Below are positions 51,944 through 61,045 of a DNA stretch of 64,000 nt, piece by piece. A program made the translations under genes and the position numbers. The notes below the pieces were generated by a model, which was given only the letters and a program-made list of their open reading frames with translations, did not search any database and was not told the DNA's origin. The first letter of the stretch is position 1, and every line of letters starts with the position of its first letter. This DNA is from Aquimarina latercula DSM 2041 (GTDB lineage Bacteria > Bacteroidota > Bacteroidia > Flavobacteriales > Flavobacteriaceae): assembly GCF_000430645.1 (NCBI RefSeq), contig NZ_KE387187.1, positions 84,875-148,874 on the forward strand. Reading direction: 5' to 3'.

Positions 51944-53011
51944 ATGAAAAAATTAAAAAAATCACTATTTCAAACGCCTGTACTAATCAGTATCCTTGCA
52001 CTATGCTTAAATAGTTGCTTTCATACTAATGCAACTAAAAACGTTGAAAAAGAAAACACGAAAACTACTGTATACCCTAGTGATGTTATTCCTTTTATGA
52101 ACGAATGGAGTATTCTAACAGGTGATGGCACACGTACCGAAGAATTAGCCAATTACGAGCAAAAAGATTTCTTTTATGTTTCTAATGATGGAGAAACGGA
52201 TTGGGTAGTTTATAAAACACCAAACTCTGGTATTACGTCAAAAAATTCGAGCAATACAAGATCAGAATTAGGGCAAAAAAAACATTGGATACCCAAAACG
52301 GGAGGCAAATTAAATGGTACCTTAAAAGTAATGCATGTTTCCACATCTGGTGATGCTAGAGTGGCTGCATCATATTCTGTAGTCGTTGGACAAATTCATA
52401 GTGATGATGGACATGAAAACGAACCACTAAAAATATTTTACAAAAAATTCCCTGGACATACAAAAGGATCTGTTTTTTGGAACTACGAAATCAATACAGA
52501 AGGAGATAATTCAAAAAGATGGGATTACTCAACAGCTGTTTGGGGTAATGATATGTCTACTATTGGATCGAGTCCAACTACGTATCCTGAAGAACCTAAG
52601 GAAGGAATCGAACTAGGAGAAGAATTTAGCTATGAAGTAAACGTATATAAAGGTATTATGTACATCACTTTTACAAGTAAAGGTCATCCAACAAAGACGT
52701 TTACAAAAAACTTATTAAAATCAGAATTTATCTCTAAGGAAACCATACCTAAACAAATACTAACATTGTATGCGGCTATAGGTCGAGATGGTACAGAACA
52801 CCCAGATGCATATGCAGGCGAGTTGCAATTTTTTAAACAAGGTGCTTACAACCAAACCAACGGAAAGAATCCAGAAGACAATATCGTTTGGAATACTGGA
52901 TCAAAAACTTATGATGGTGATATGGCTAAACAATATGCTAACGGATGCTATGCCGAAGTATGGTTTAAAGAAGCTGCTGTAGGTTCTGGTACGGTACCTA
53001 ATAAAGAGTAG
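51944..53011 (+). CDS. Alginate lyase, polysaccharide lyase family 7, lipoprotein
   Basis: A 355-residue lipoprotein (lipobox L-N-S-C near residue 25). The PL7 domain (about 75-345) has the family motifs R-S-E-L (near 107), V-G-Q-I-H-S (near 150) and Y-A-G-E-L-Q-F-F-K-Q-G-A-Y-N-Q. It cuts alginate by beta-elimination at the cell surface. The motif around R-S-E-L lacks the following Arg of the classical R-S/T-E-L-R. It is followed after 7 bp by an AraC regulator. Confidence 0.92.
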   Translation: MKKLKKSLFQTPVLISILALCLNSCFHTNATKNVEKENTKTTVYPSDVIPFMNEWSILTGDGTRTEELANYEQKDFFYVSNDGETDWVVYKTPNSGITSKNSSNTRSELGQKKHWIPKTGGKLNGTLKVMHVSTSGDARVAASYSVVVGQIHSDDGHENEPLKIFYKKFPGHTKGSVFWNYEINTEGDNSKRWDYSTAVWGNDMSTIGSSPTTYPEEPKEGIELGEEFSYEVNVYKGIMYITFTSKGHPTKTFTKNLLKSEFISKETIPKQILTLYAAIGRDGTEHPDAYAGELQFFKQGAYNQTNGKNPEDNIVWNTGSKTYDGDMAKQYANGCYAEVWFKEAAVGSGTVPNKE

Positions 53012-53018
53012 CGTATTC

Positions 53019-54155
53019 ATGAAATTAATTTTAGATTTTTTTTTGGTGGGAGGCATTTTTATCATTGCCATAGTTCTGATCCAGCTATTAAAAATAAAAA
53101 ACAGAAAACTACCTCAAAAAATATTAATTGTATTATTTCTTTTTCTTTTATGTGTTACAATCTATTTTTATGCGTTACTACACACTATTGATTGGCTAAT
53201 ACAGCTTCTATTTTTGCCTAATGATATCACCATTATAATTTTGGGTCCTTTATTATTTCTATATGTAAAATCATTATTTTTAAAGCAAAAAGAATTAGTA
53301 AAGAATACTTTAGTTCATTTTACTCCTACTTTACTATTTGCGTGTAGCATTACAATACCAACAATACTATTCAACAACTTCAAAATAGATGAACTAGCTT
53401 ATACACATACTAATTTTATTCGCTCAATTATCAAAATTGATAGTTTATATTTTTTATTGTACTTATATTTTTCGCTACGGTTATTATCAACATACAGAAA
53501 ACTAACCAAACATAAATATTCGAACCTAAACCACTATGATTTTAATTGGATTAAGATTATGCTACTTGCAGCACTAGGTATTATGAGTGTTGATATGGTG
53601 ATTAAGATATATGAATATGTATTTAGTGATTTTCATTTGAATGCGGACTATTTTTCTGTTTTGGCGATGATAGTTCTAGTGATGTTCTTGAGTTATTACG
53701 GTACAAATCAATCTAAAGTATTATTACCTTCTTTTTTATTAGATGATAAACCGCTCTATAATATTAAAAAGACAAAAAATGAAAAAATTTCACCTTCAAA
53801 AAAAGAAGCGTTCGAAATCTTAAAGAACAAACTCGAAGTTCTTCTACAAACAGATCAAACGTATTTAGATCAAGATTTAACATTAGGAAAATTGGCGCAA
53901 AAAACCTTTACAACGGATAAAATACTTTCTACTATGCTAAATCAACATATGAATACTACATTCTATGATTTAATAAACAAATATCGTGTACAAGCTGTAA
54001 AAGAAAAGATACTCCTAGAACAATATCAAAACTATAACCTCTTCGGAATTGCTTGCGAATGTGGTTTTAAATCAAGAACCAGTTTCAATAGAATTTTCAA
54101 AAAAGAGACTGGACTTTCGCCTTCTGATTATAAAAGAAGTATGTTAGAAAGATAG
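53019..54155 (+). CDS. AraC-family regulator with seven-helix membrane domain
   Basis: A 378-residue protein. The N-terminal 240 residues form about seven transmembrane helices, and the C-terminus is an AraC DNA-binding domain (about 280-375) with L-G-K-L-A-Q-K-T and F-G-I-A-C-E-C-G-F-K-S-R-T-S-F-N-R-I-F. This membrane-plus-AraC design is common beside polysaccharide genes in Flavobacteriaceae. The 7-bp gap to the alginate lyase gene suggests a sensor-regulator for alginate. Confidence 0.9.
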   Translation: MKLILDFFLVGGIFIIAIVLIQLLKIKNRKLPQKILIVLFLFLLCVTIYFYALLHTIDWLIQLLFLPNDITIIILGPLLFLYVKSLFLKQKELVKNTLVHFTPTLLFACSITIPTILFNNFKIDELAYTHTNFIRSIIKIDSLYFLLYLYFSLRLLSTYRKLTKHKYSNLNHYDFNWIKIMLLAALGIMSVDMVIKIYEYVFSDFHLNADYFSVLAMIVLVMFLSYYGTNQSKVLLPSFLLDDKPLYNIKKTKNEKISPSKKEAFEILKNKLEVLLQTDQTYLDQDLTLGKLAQKTFTTDKILSTMLNQHMNTTFYDLINKYRVQAVKEKILLEQYQNYNLFGIACECGFKSRTSFNRIFKKETGLSPSDYKRSMLER

Positions 54156-54257
54156 TTTTATCTTTTTTTAACATATTATAACATACCAATGCTTCCATTG
54201 GTCAATCCGAATCCCTTTTAATTCATTGATTTGTGATCAAATTTATAAACATTAAAA

Positions 54258-54848
54258 ATGATGAAAAAAATCGCATTGACCTTATTTTTTTGTGTATTTA
54301 CACTAATTGTAAAATCACAAAATCTAATTGAAAAACCACAGAATCCAAGTGTAGAAAAATCAATTTTAGGTATTCAAGTTGGATTTGCAGGATTATGGAT
54401 TTATAATGAATTTAAACTATCAAATCAGTTTACATTGCGGACGGAATTAGGTCTTGATGCTTACGAAAATGATGATTTCTATCCAGATGCAGGTTTTCTG
54501 TTAACAACAGTTATTTCGTTAGAACCTCGATGGTATTATAATTTTGATAGACGATTAAGTAAATCAAAACGAATCGACAATAATAGTGGTAATTTCTTTG
54601 CGCTGAAAACAAGTTTTCATTGGGATGATTTACTAATTAAGTTTGGAGGCGATAGTAATGTTAATATCGTTAATAACTTATCAATAATTCCTACTTGGGG
54701 TATTAGAAGAAATATAGGAACGCATTTTAATTATGAAACTGGTATTGGGATTGGTTATATTCACTTCTTTTCTAAAAATTCTGGATTTACAAAAGATAAA
54801 GGTGAAGCTGCAATAAATCTACACTTTCGAATTGGGTATCACTTTTAG
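54258..54848 (+). CDS. Outer membrane beta-barrel-like protein, 196 aa
   Basis: A 196-residue protein with a signal peptide (residues 1-20) and alternating strands of aromatic residues (L-E-P-R-W-Y-Y-N-F, G-I-G-I-G-Y-I-H-F, final F-R-I-G-Y-H-F). The C-terminal F is typical of outer membrane barrels. Function unknown. Confidence 0.72.
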   Translation: MMKKIALTLFFCVFTLIVKSQNLIEKPQNPSVEKSILGIQVGFAGLWIYNEFKLSNQFTLRTELGLDAYENDDFYPDAGFLLTTVISLEPRWYYNFDRRLSKSKRIDNNSGNFFALKTSFHWDDLLIKFGGDSNVNIVNNLSIIPTWGIRRNIGTHFNYETGIGIGYIHFFSKNSGFTKDKGEAAINLHFRIGYHF

Positions 54849-54849
54849 T

Positions 54850-54935
54850 AAAATAAAAGCTGGTATTTTTAAGAAAAAAGAAAGCAAAATATTATATTTA
54901 ATGAGGTAGTACCTACCCGAAACATTATAGTATAT
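54850..54935 (+). other. Decayed attC-like remnant, rightmost trace
   Basis: AAAAAGAAAGCAAAATATTATATTTAATG...GTAGTACC...CCGAAACATTATAG matches the right interior of sites 5 and 9. No arms are left. Confidence 0.45.
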
Positions 54936-54955
54936 TTTAGAACGCAAATTAAGAT

Positions 54956-55684
54956 TTGAAAGACACACAAGGAAAAGCTATTATTATTGGAGGAACTTCT
55001 GGTATTGGAAGAGGTTTAGCAGAAATACTGTTAGAAAATAGTTGGATGGTGGGTATAACTGGTCGTAGGATCGAACTACTTAATCAAATAAAAGAAAAAT
55101 CTAACAACCGAATCATAATCCAAGAACATGACATCACAGAAATAAATAGTTCGGATAAAAAAATGGAAGCTCTTTTTAACCAAATGGAAGCGGTTGATTT
55201 AGTGATTGTTTCTTCTGGTATTTCAGAATTAAATCAAGAATTGGATTGGGAAACTGAAAACAAAATAATACAAACGAATGTAAATGGGATTTCTAAAGTG
55301 TATGAATTCGTGTTTTCTAAGTTCAAAAAACAGGGCTACGGTCACCTTGTTGGAATTTCATCTATTGCCTCTTTAAGAGGTAATAGGTATTGTCCTTCGT
55401 ATAGTGCATCAAAAGCTTTTCAAGCAAATTATCTCGAAGCGCTAAGATGTATTGCAAAAAATGAAAAATTAGATATACAGATTACCGATGTACAACCTGG
55501 TTTTGTAGACACACCAATGGCCAAAGGAGATGGACTATTTTGGGTAGCTTCTGTAAAAAAAGCTTCCGCTCAAATCTATGCAGCAATCCTAAAACAAAAA
55601 AGAAAAGTTTACGTCACCAAAAGGTGGAGATTAATCGCCTGGGTTATGAAGCTTGCTCCAAATTGGATCTTAGAAAAAATGTAA
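54956..55684 (+). CDS. Short-chain dehydrogenase/reductase
   Basis: A 242-residue SDR. The cofactor motif is I-I-G-G-T-S-G-I-G-R-G near the N-terminus, N-V-N-G follows, and the catalytic S-I-A-S...Y-S-A-S-K is intact. The start is TTG at 54956. Substrate unknown. It lies at the right margin of the accessory region. Confidence 0.92.
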   Translation: MKDTQGKAIIIGGTSGIGRGLAEILLENSWMVGITGRRIELLNQIKEKSNNRIIIQEHDITEINSSDKKMEALFNQMEAVDLVIVSSGISELNQELDWETENKIIQTNVNGISKVYEFVFSKFKKQGYGHLVGISSIASLRGNRYCPSYSASKAFQANYLEALRCIAKNEKLDIQITDVQPGFVDTPMAKGDGLFWVASVKKASAQIYAAILKQKRKVYVTKRWRLIAWVMKLAPNWILEKM

Positions 55685-55835
55685 AGAACACACTACAAAT
55701 AGAAATGCAATCCATCCAGAAAGTGAGTTAATAGTACTCTGCAAATCCTTGCAAATTTTGTATTCGGTTTCTGTTTGTTTAATTAAATGCTTCCAATATA
55801 TTAGCAGAAAGGTATATATTAAGTAACATAATAAC

Positions 55836-56369
55836 ATGTCAATAGCTAAAATAGGAATAGTAACAGTGAGCGATCGAGCTAACGCAGGTATTTATGAAGA
55901 TATCAGTGGAAAAGCAATTATAAATACATTGACTGATTATCTTACTTCTCAATGGACAGAAGTGTATAAAATAGTTCCCGATGAACAAGAAGTTATTGAA
56001 CAAGCTCTTATCGAATTAGTAGATCAAGAGAAATGCTGTTTAGTAATTACTACTGGTGGTACAGGTCCCGCTAAAAGAGATGTTACCCCAGAAGCTACCG
56101 AAGCAGTTTGTGATAGGATGATGCCTGGTTTTGGGGAACTTATGAGGGCAGAGTCTTTAAAGTTCGTACCAACTGCGATTCTTTCCCGACAGACTGCCGG
56201 ACTCAGAAGTAGTAGTTTAATTATTAATCTCCCTGGAAAACCAAAATCAATCAAAGAATGTTTGGACGCTGTTTTTCCTGCTGTCCCATATTGTATCGAT
56301 CTCATGAATGGACCATTTTTAGAATGTAATGAGGATGTTATTAAACCATTTAGACCAAAGAAAAAATAG
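55836..56369 (+). CDS. mogA: MogA/MoaB-family molybdopterin protein
   Basis: A 177-residue protein with I-V-T-V-S-D-R-A, I-T-T-G-G-T-G-P-A-K-R-D-V-T-P-E-A-T (the MoCF_BIOSYNTH signature), and N-L-P-G-K-P-K-S. It adenylates molybdopterin during molybdenum cofactor synthesis. No other moco gene is in the window. Full length. Confidence 0.92.
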   Translation: MSIAKIGIVTVSDRANAGIYEDISGKAIINTLTDYLTSQWTEVYKIVPDEQEVIEQALIELVDQEKCCLVITTGGTGPAKRDVTPEATEAVCDRMMPGFGELMRAESLKFVPTAILSRQTAGLRSSSLIINLPGKPKSIKECLDAVFPAVPYCIDLMNGPFLECNEDVIKPFRPKKK

Positions 56370-56503
56370 AGTTGAATTAAAAACATTATGAATAAACTAT
56401 AAATACAATAATCATTCATGTTTTGACCGCATTTTTAATTAAAACCAAATATTTCATAAAATTATGCTTACCTTAAATATTATAAATTGATAAAAAAGAA
56501 TGA

Positions 56504-57079
56504 ATGATCTTTAATGAAATTTGGAACAAGCACGAAAGTCATTTGTTAAACTTTATCAAAACAAAAGTTAGTGACCAATGCATTGCGGAAGATATTTTAC
56601 AAGAAGTTAGCATAAAACTGCTTGACAATATAAATCGAAAGACCGCAATCAAAAACTATAAAACTTGGCTCTTTCAAGTGTGTAGAAATACAATTGCAGA
56701 TTATTATAGAAAAAACAAAAAGCATTTTGAATTATCTATAAATGATTCTGAAATCGAAATCAACTCAAATACTTGTGTTTGTGATTTATCTGAGTTTGTG
56801 ATTCAAACTTATTTGCCAGAAAAGTATAGTAAACCTCTTTATTTAAGTGATATTAAACAAAAATCACAAAAAGAAATTGCTCAAATACTTAATTTAAGTT
56901 TGACAGCAACAAAGTCAAGAATACAAAGAGCACGTAAAAAACTAAAGGAAATAATCAATGAATGTGTTGATATTAACTATAACGATCGAGGTGAAATCTT
57001 CGATTTTCAATTAAAAAAAGGATGTGAACTTCCATCTGAATTAAGAGCAGAAATAAACAGAATAAATTTAATTCTATAA
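56504..57079 (+). CDS. SigZ-like ECF sigma factor (second copy)
   Basis: A 191-residue ECF sigma factor. Region 2: A-E-D-I-L-Q-E-V-S-I-K-L and Y-K-T-W-L-F-Q-V-C-R-N-T-I-A-D-Y-Y-R; region 4: S-Q-K-E-I-A-Q-I-L and T-K-S-R-I-Q-R-A-R-K-K-L. The C-terminus is longer than in the SigZ copy at 39303 and keeps a cysteine pair-like tail. No anti-sigma gene is present. A desaturase gene follows after 50 bp and may be its target. Confidence 0.87.
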   Translation: MIFNEIWNKHESHLLNFIKTKVSDQCIAEDILQEVSIKLLDNINRKTAIKNYKTWLFQVCRNTIADYYRKNKKHFELSINDSEIEINSNTCVCDLSEFVIQTYLPEKYSKPLYLSDIKQKSQKEIAQILNLSLTATKSRIQRARKKLKEIINECVDINYNDRGEIFDFQLKKGCELPSELRAEINRINLIL

Positions 57080-57129
57080 TCTTGCATCTTTTTACTTTCT
57101 CTTTACGACTACAAGAGAAAAGTACTTAA

Positions 57130-58029
57130 ATGAAACATAAAATAATATCCTTAACAACAATCCCGCTATTATTAGTTATAATAAGTATAATAGGTTTTCT
57201 AACATTGGAGAATAATTGGAACTTTGAATTGACATCGTATTCAGTTTTCCTTTTTACTCTCTTTTATATTTTAATTTTAGAACGTATTATACCTTTAAAA
57301 AAAGATTGGAAACCCAAAAAACGGCTTATCCTGACAGATATTAAACACTTAGTTTTTTCAATAGCAATTTTTGATGCTTTAGGAAAAATGTTTGCTCTAT
57401 CATTAACTATTTACTTACAAGAAAAAAAATTTATAGCCTTTGATTTTTGGGATTCTTTACCCTTTATTGTTGTACTTATTATTGCTAATTTAATAGGAGA
57501 TTTTCTTCCTTATTTATATCACAGGATTAGTCATAAAGGGAATCCTAATTCATACATAAGTATTTTGTTATGGAAAGTTCATTCCATACACCATCTACCT
57601 AAAAGCTTAAACTGGTTCAAGACTAATTGGATACATCCAATTAATATGTTTTTAAACACATTTCTTAAAATGACACCAATTTTATTGTTAGGCTTTAATA
57701 GCGAAATTATCTTTTTAGTTGGCATTATACACGCGGTAGTTGCGTACATATCTCACGCAAATATTAAAACAGCAAAAAGTTTTTGGGATTATTTAATAGT
57801 TACACCACAAATCCATCATTTTCATCATAGTGCCAACACAGAAGAGGCAAAAAACTTCGGTAACACCTTACCATTTTGGGATTTATTATTTGGCACTTAT
57901 TTTAATAGAAAAGGAGCTGTTAATAAAGTTGGAGTTTTTGAAGAGGAGCATACAGACTACCCGTCAGATACTAATTATGTGAAACAACTTTTATACCCTA
58001 TAAAGGTCACAAAAAAATGTTGCATATAA
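57130..58029 (+). CDS. Sterol desaturase / fatty acid hydroxylase family membrane protein (second copy)
   Basis: A 299-residue membrane protein. The histidine clusters H-R-I-S-H, H-S-I-H-H, and I-H-H-F-H-H are intact, with H-A-N in between. It is in the same superfamily as the gene at 6510 but clearly different in sequence. Substrate unknown. It lies directly after the sigma factor gene. Confidence 0.87.
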   Translation: MKHKIISLTTIPLLLVIISIIGFLTLENNWNFELTSYSVFLFTLFYILILERIIPLKKDWKPKKRLILTDIKHLVFSIAIFDALGKMFALSLTIYLQEKKFIAFDFWDSLPFIVVLIIANLIGDFLPYLYHRISHKGNPNSYISILLWKVHSIHHLPKSLNWFKTNWIHPINMFLNTFLKMTPILLLGFNSEIIFLVGIIHAVVAYISHANIKTAKSFWDYLIVTPQIHHFHHSANTEEAKNFGNTLPFWDLLFGTYFNRKGAVNKVGVFEEEHTDYPSDTNYVKQLLYPIKVTKKCCI

Positions 58030-58097
58030 ATACTTTCTTATTATGAAATGACCAAACACATCGAATTTCAAAAATAAAAGTTAAAAGATTTTTTATT

Positions 58098-58116
58098 ACT
58101 AACCGATTGTTTAGTT
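58098..58116. promoter_or_regulatory. TetR operator 1 (autoregulation)
   Basis: ACTAACCGATTGTTTAGTT differs by one base from operator 2 at 58720-58738. It lies 21 bp before the TetR start codon. Confidence 0.7.
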
Positions 58117-58137
58117 TTGTTCTGTTTTAATAAAACA

Positions 58138-58701
58138 ATGGCAAGAAAAAAACAATATATAGAATCAGAAGTTATTGATAAAGCTATGAACTTATTCTGG
58201 CGTAATGGATATGAGAGTACGTCCATGCAAATGCTAGAAAAGGAAATGGGTATTAATAAATTTTCTATCTATTCGAGTTTTGGTAGTAAACACGGGCTAT
58301 TTCTGGAAAGCCTAAAAAGTTACAAAAGAAAGGTTAACAACATTTTTGAAAAATTCAGACAATCTTCTAATGGTGTAGATGATATTAAAGAATTCTTTTA
58401 TGATTCCGTAAAAATCTGTAATCAACAAGGTAATGAAAAGGGATGTATGGTAACGAATACCTATAATGAATTCTCTGGAAAAGAAGATGAATTAATCAAT
58501 GATGAGATGACTAAGTTTATGGAAGATCTTAAAAAATTGTTTATTACTAAGTTAAGTACCGATACGACCAAAAAGCAAAATGATATTTTAAAACAAGCCA
58601 ACTTTTTATTATTAGCTAAGCACGGTCTAGCCGCTGCATCTAAAGTAAATAGTAAAAAAGAAATTGAAGACTATATTGAAATGACATTTAGTAGTCTATA
58701 G
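58138..58701 (+). CDS. TetR-family transcription repressor
   Basis: A 187-residue TetR protein from the ATG at 58138 (a frame 7 codons upstream is ignored). The DNA-binding domain (about 8-55) has A-M-N-L-F-W-R-N-G-Y-E-S-T-S-M-Q-M-L and I-Y-S-S-F-G-S-K-H-G-L-F. Two near-identical palindromes, before this gene and before the next one, are its likely operators, so it would repress itself and the AhpD-like gene. The inducer is unknown; an electrophile or oxidant would suit the target. Confidence 0.9.
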   Translation: MARKKQYIESEVIDKAMNLFWRNGYESTSMQMLEKEMGINKFSIYSSFGSKHGLFLESLKSYKRKVNNIFEKFRQSSNGVDDIKEFFYDSVKICNQQGNEKGCMVTNTYNEFSGKEDELINDEMTKFMEDLKKLFITKLSTDTTKKQNDILKQANFLLLAKHGLAAASKVNSKKEIEDYIEMTFSSL

Positions 58702-58718
58702 CATTTTTTTTAAATAAT

Positions 58719-58738
58719 AACTAAACGATTGTTTAGTT
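58719..58738. promoter_or_regulatory. TetR operator 2
   Basis: AACTAAAC-GATT-GTTTAGTT is a perfect palindrome with 8-bp arms, 38 bp before the AhpD-like start. Confidence 0.78.
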
Positions 58739-58776
58739 ATAAATGATAATTATATATAACAATAAAATTTAAAATC

Positions 58777-59334
58777 ATGACAACATTAAAAGTAAACACA
58801 ATCGAATCAGCACCAGAAGAGAGTAAAACCTCTTTAGAACAATCTGTAAAATCTTTTGGCATGTTACCAGGATTACATGGTGTTTTAGCTTCTGCTCCAG
58901 AAGTATTGGAAGCTTATAAAACATTACACAGTGCTTTTCAAAATTCATCATTTAATGCTGAAGAACTTACGGTAGTTTGGCAAACAATTAATGTAGAACA
59001 CGAATGTCATTATTGCGTTCCTGCTCATACAGGTATTGCTCACATGATGAAAGTAGACTCTGCATTAACTGAAGCTCTTAGAAATAGAACAACAATGCCT
59101 AACGAAAAACTACAAGTATTACACGATTTTACTCTAAAAGTAGTTCGTAACCGTGGACATGTAACACAAGAAGATTTAAATACATTTTATGCTGCTGGTT
59201 ATGGAGAAAGACAAGTGTTAGAAGTTATTTTAGGACTATCACAGAAGGTAATTAGTAATTATACCAATCATATCGCCAACACACCGGTTGATGAAGCGTT
59301 TCAAAAATTTGCTTGGGAAGCACAAAAAGTGTAA
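58777..59334 (+). CDS. Carboxymuconolactone decarboxylase / AhpD-like protein
   Basis: A 185-residue alpha-helical protein with the redox motif E-C-H-Y-C-V-P-A-H (CXXC plus histidine), as in AhpD-type alkylhydroperoxidases. It probably reduces peroxides or works in related redox chemistry. It is the target of the adjacent TetR palindrome and is followed by a strong terminator, so the TetR-AhpD pair forms a compact regulated unit. Confidence 0.9.
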   Translation: MTTLKVNTIESAPEESKTSLEQSVKSFGMLPGLHGVLASAPEVLEAYKTLHSAFQNSSFNAEELTVVWQTINVEHECHYCVPAHTGIAHMMKVDSALTEALRNRTTMPNEKLQVLHDFTLKVVRNRGHVTQEDLNTFYAAGYGERQVLEVILGLSQKVISNYTNHIANTPVDEAFQKFAWEAQKV

Positions 59335-59345
59335 TGCCAAAAACA

Positions 59346-59388
59346 GATACGTCCAATCCTTATTACTTAAGGTTTGGACGTATCTTAT
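59346..59388 (+). terminator. Intrinsic terminator after the AhpD-like gene
   Basis: GATACGTCCAATCCTTA (59346-59362) pairs with TAAGGTTTGGACGTATC (59368-59384) with one mismatch, followed by a T-containing tail. Confidence 0.85.
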
Positions 59389-59521
59389 TATAATATTAAT
59401 TATCAATGTTATTTAAGTATCCAATCAAGAATTAAAAAATTAAAATGTAACAAATACTACTTTCTACATACCAATAAATAAAACATCTGTATATGAATAT
59501 CTAGGTGTCCAAAAAAACTAA

Positions 59522-60001
59522 ATGATAAGAATTAACTGGAAAAAAGATCTTTTTTCGTCTAAGTATAGACTGCAATCTCACAATCAAAACGTAGGAGAAT
59601 TCGATCAGCATTCTTTTAGGAATTTTTCAATTGGAAAATTAAATGACACTAAACTCAAATTTGAAAAGAAGGGATTTTTTAATTCAGAAACGCACATCAT
59701 AGACCTGAATTTAAACCAACCTATCGGGAGTATTAAATTTAATAATTGGGGAAGTGGAACTATTATTTCACTTAACGGGAACAACTACAGGTGGAACTAT
59801 GATAATTTCTGGCACTCTAAATGGAGTATCTCTCAAAATCAAAAAAGATTAATTCATTATAACAGCTCAACTACAAGTGGTCTAATTGAATCTTCAGTTG
59901 ATAGTGAATCTTTAATGTTATGCGGACTTTTTGTTCATAATTATTATATACTAACATTAGTTATCATTTCTACATTCATCATCATAATATCAACAAGCTG
60001 A
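59522..60001 (+). CDS. Hypothetical protein with C-terminal membrane helix, 159 aa
   Basis: A 159-residue protein: an N-terminal beta-rich region (strands such as L-K-F-E-K-K-G-F-F and G-T-I-I-S-L-N-G) and a hydrophobic C-terminus (about 138-158) that should anchor it. The pattern of short strands with aromatic turns resembles tubby/LURP-like barrels, but this is not a secure match. Confidence 0.6.
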   Translation: MIRINWKKDLFSSKYRLQSHNQNVGEFDQHSFRNFSIGKLNDTKLKFEKKGFFNSETHIIDLNLNQPIGSIKFNNWGSGTIISLNGNNYRWNYDNFWHSKWSISQNQKRLIHYNSSTTSGLIESSVDSESLMLCGLFVHNYYILTLVIISTFIIIISTS

Positions 60002-60118
60002 TAAAATAATTATTGCATCCTAAACCATAAAGAATTTAGATTTTACACTAATATTTATTCTATTTTTATAGTGTTCTAAGATACTTGAGTTCTCAGTTTA
60101 GATAAAAAAAACAATAGT

Positions 60119-60988
60119 TTGCGAAAATTTATTTTTGAAAAAAGGAAGTATGGATTCGAATTACTGATGGATTTGCATAGGTTCGAAAATAATCCAAATG
60201 TATTTTTTGAACCCAAGCCTCAAACAACTGACTTTTTTGAAATCATGATTTTTGAAAAAGCAAGTGGAGCTATTGAATTAAATGGACATTTTATAGAAAT
60301 TGCAGATAATAGCTTTTTCTTCATCTCCCCTTTTCAGACTAAAAGTTGTAAGATTTCTCTAAATCAACTAAAAGGATTTCATCTTGTATTTCAAAGTGAT
60401 TTTTTATCTGATTTTTTTAATGATGCTCTGTTTACTTACCGATTACAGTATTTTTACAACACTCAATATCCTCAATATTTATGTTTAAAAGATGCTGATT
60501 TTAATATTATAAAAATCGCTTTTAACGAAATTATCACTGAGATAAATGATTATCAAAACGATAGTGCTCACATATTACGTTCTCTACTATATTTCTCATT
60601 ATCCAAGCTAAACCGGTTATATTCTAATTTCTACCATATCTCTCCAGACACACAATCTAACACCGTAATTTATAGATTTAAGGCCTTACTAGAACAGAAT
60701 ATTAGAAATCTACATACGGTAGCGGATTATTGCAATCTACTTAATGTTACACGACATCAGCTTAATACATTAGCAAAAGAATATACTAAACATACTACAA
60801 GGGAAATAATTAACAATAGATTACTTCTAGAAATAAAAACAGAATTGCGTTATTCTAATAAAACCATTGCAGAAATTTCTGATGCTTTACACTTCAGTGA
60901 ACCTAATAATTTGACTCGTTTTTTTCAAAAATTAACAGGAACAAGTCCAACAACATATAGGAAAAATTACCAAAACGATAGATTTTGA
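60119..60988 (+). CDS. AraC-family transcription regulator
   Basis: A 289-residue AraC protein. The N-terminal AraC-like cupin-type region (about 20-160) precedes the helix-turn-helix domain (about 190-285): H-T-V-A-D-Y-C-N-L-L-N-V-T, then I-A-E-I-S-D-A-L-H-F-S-E-P-N-N-L-T-R-F-F. The start is TTG at 60119; ATG 60167 would shorten it by 16 residues. The secreted protein at 61046 follows it. Confidence 0.85.
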   Translation: MRKFIFEKRKYGFELLMDLHRFENNPNVFFEPKPQTTDFFEIMIFEKASGAIELNGHFIEIADNSFFFISPFQTKSCKISLNQLKGFHLVFQSDFLSDFFNDALFTYRLQYFYNTQYPQYLCLKDADFNIIKIAFNEIITEINDYQNDSAHILRSLLYFSLSKLNRLYSNFYHISPDTQSNTVIYRFKALLEQNIRNLHTVADYCNLLNVTRHQLNTLAKEYTKHTTREIINNRLLLEIKTELRYSNKTIAEISDALHFSEPNNLTRFFQKLTGTSPTTYRKNYQNDRF

Positions 60989-61045
60989 TTGTAAATTGAT
61001 ACGGGATTTAAACAAATTCAATCAGATATTTGCAAATAAAAAATC

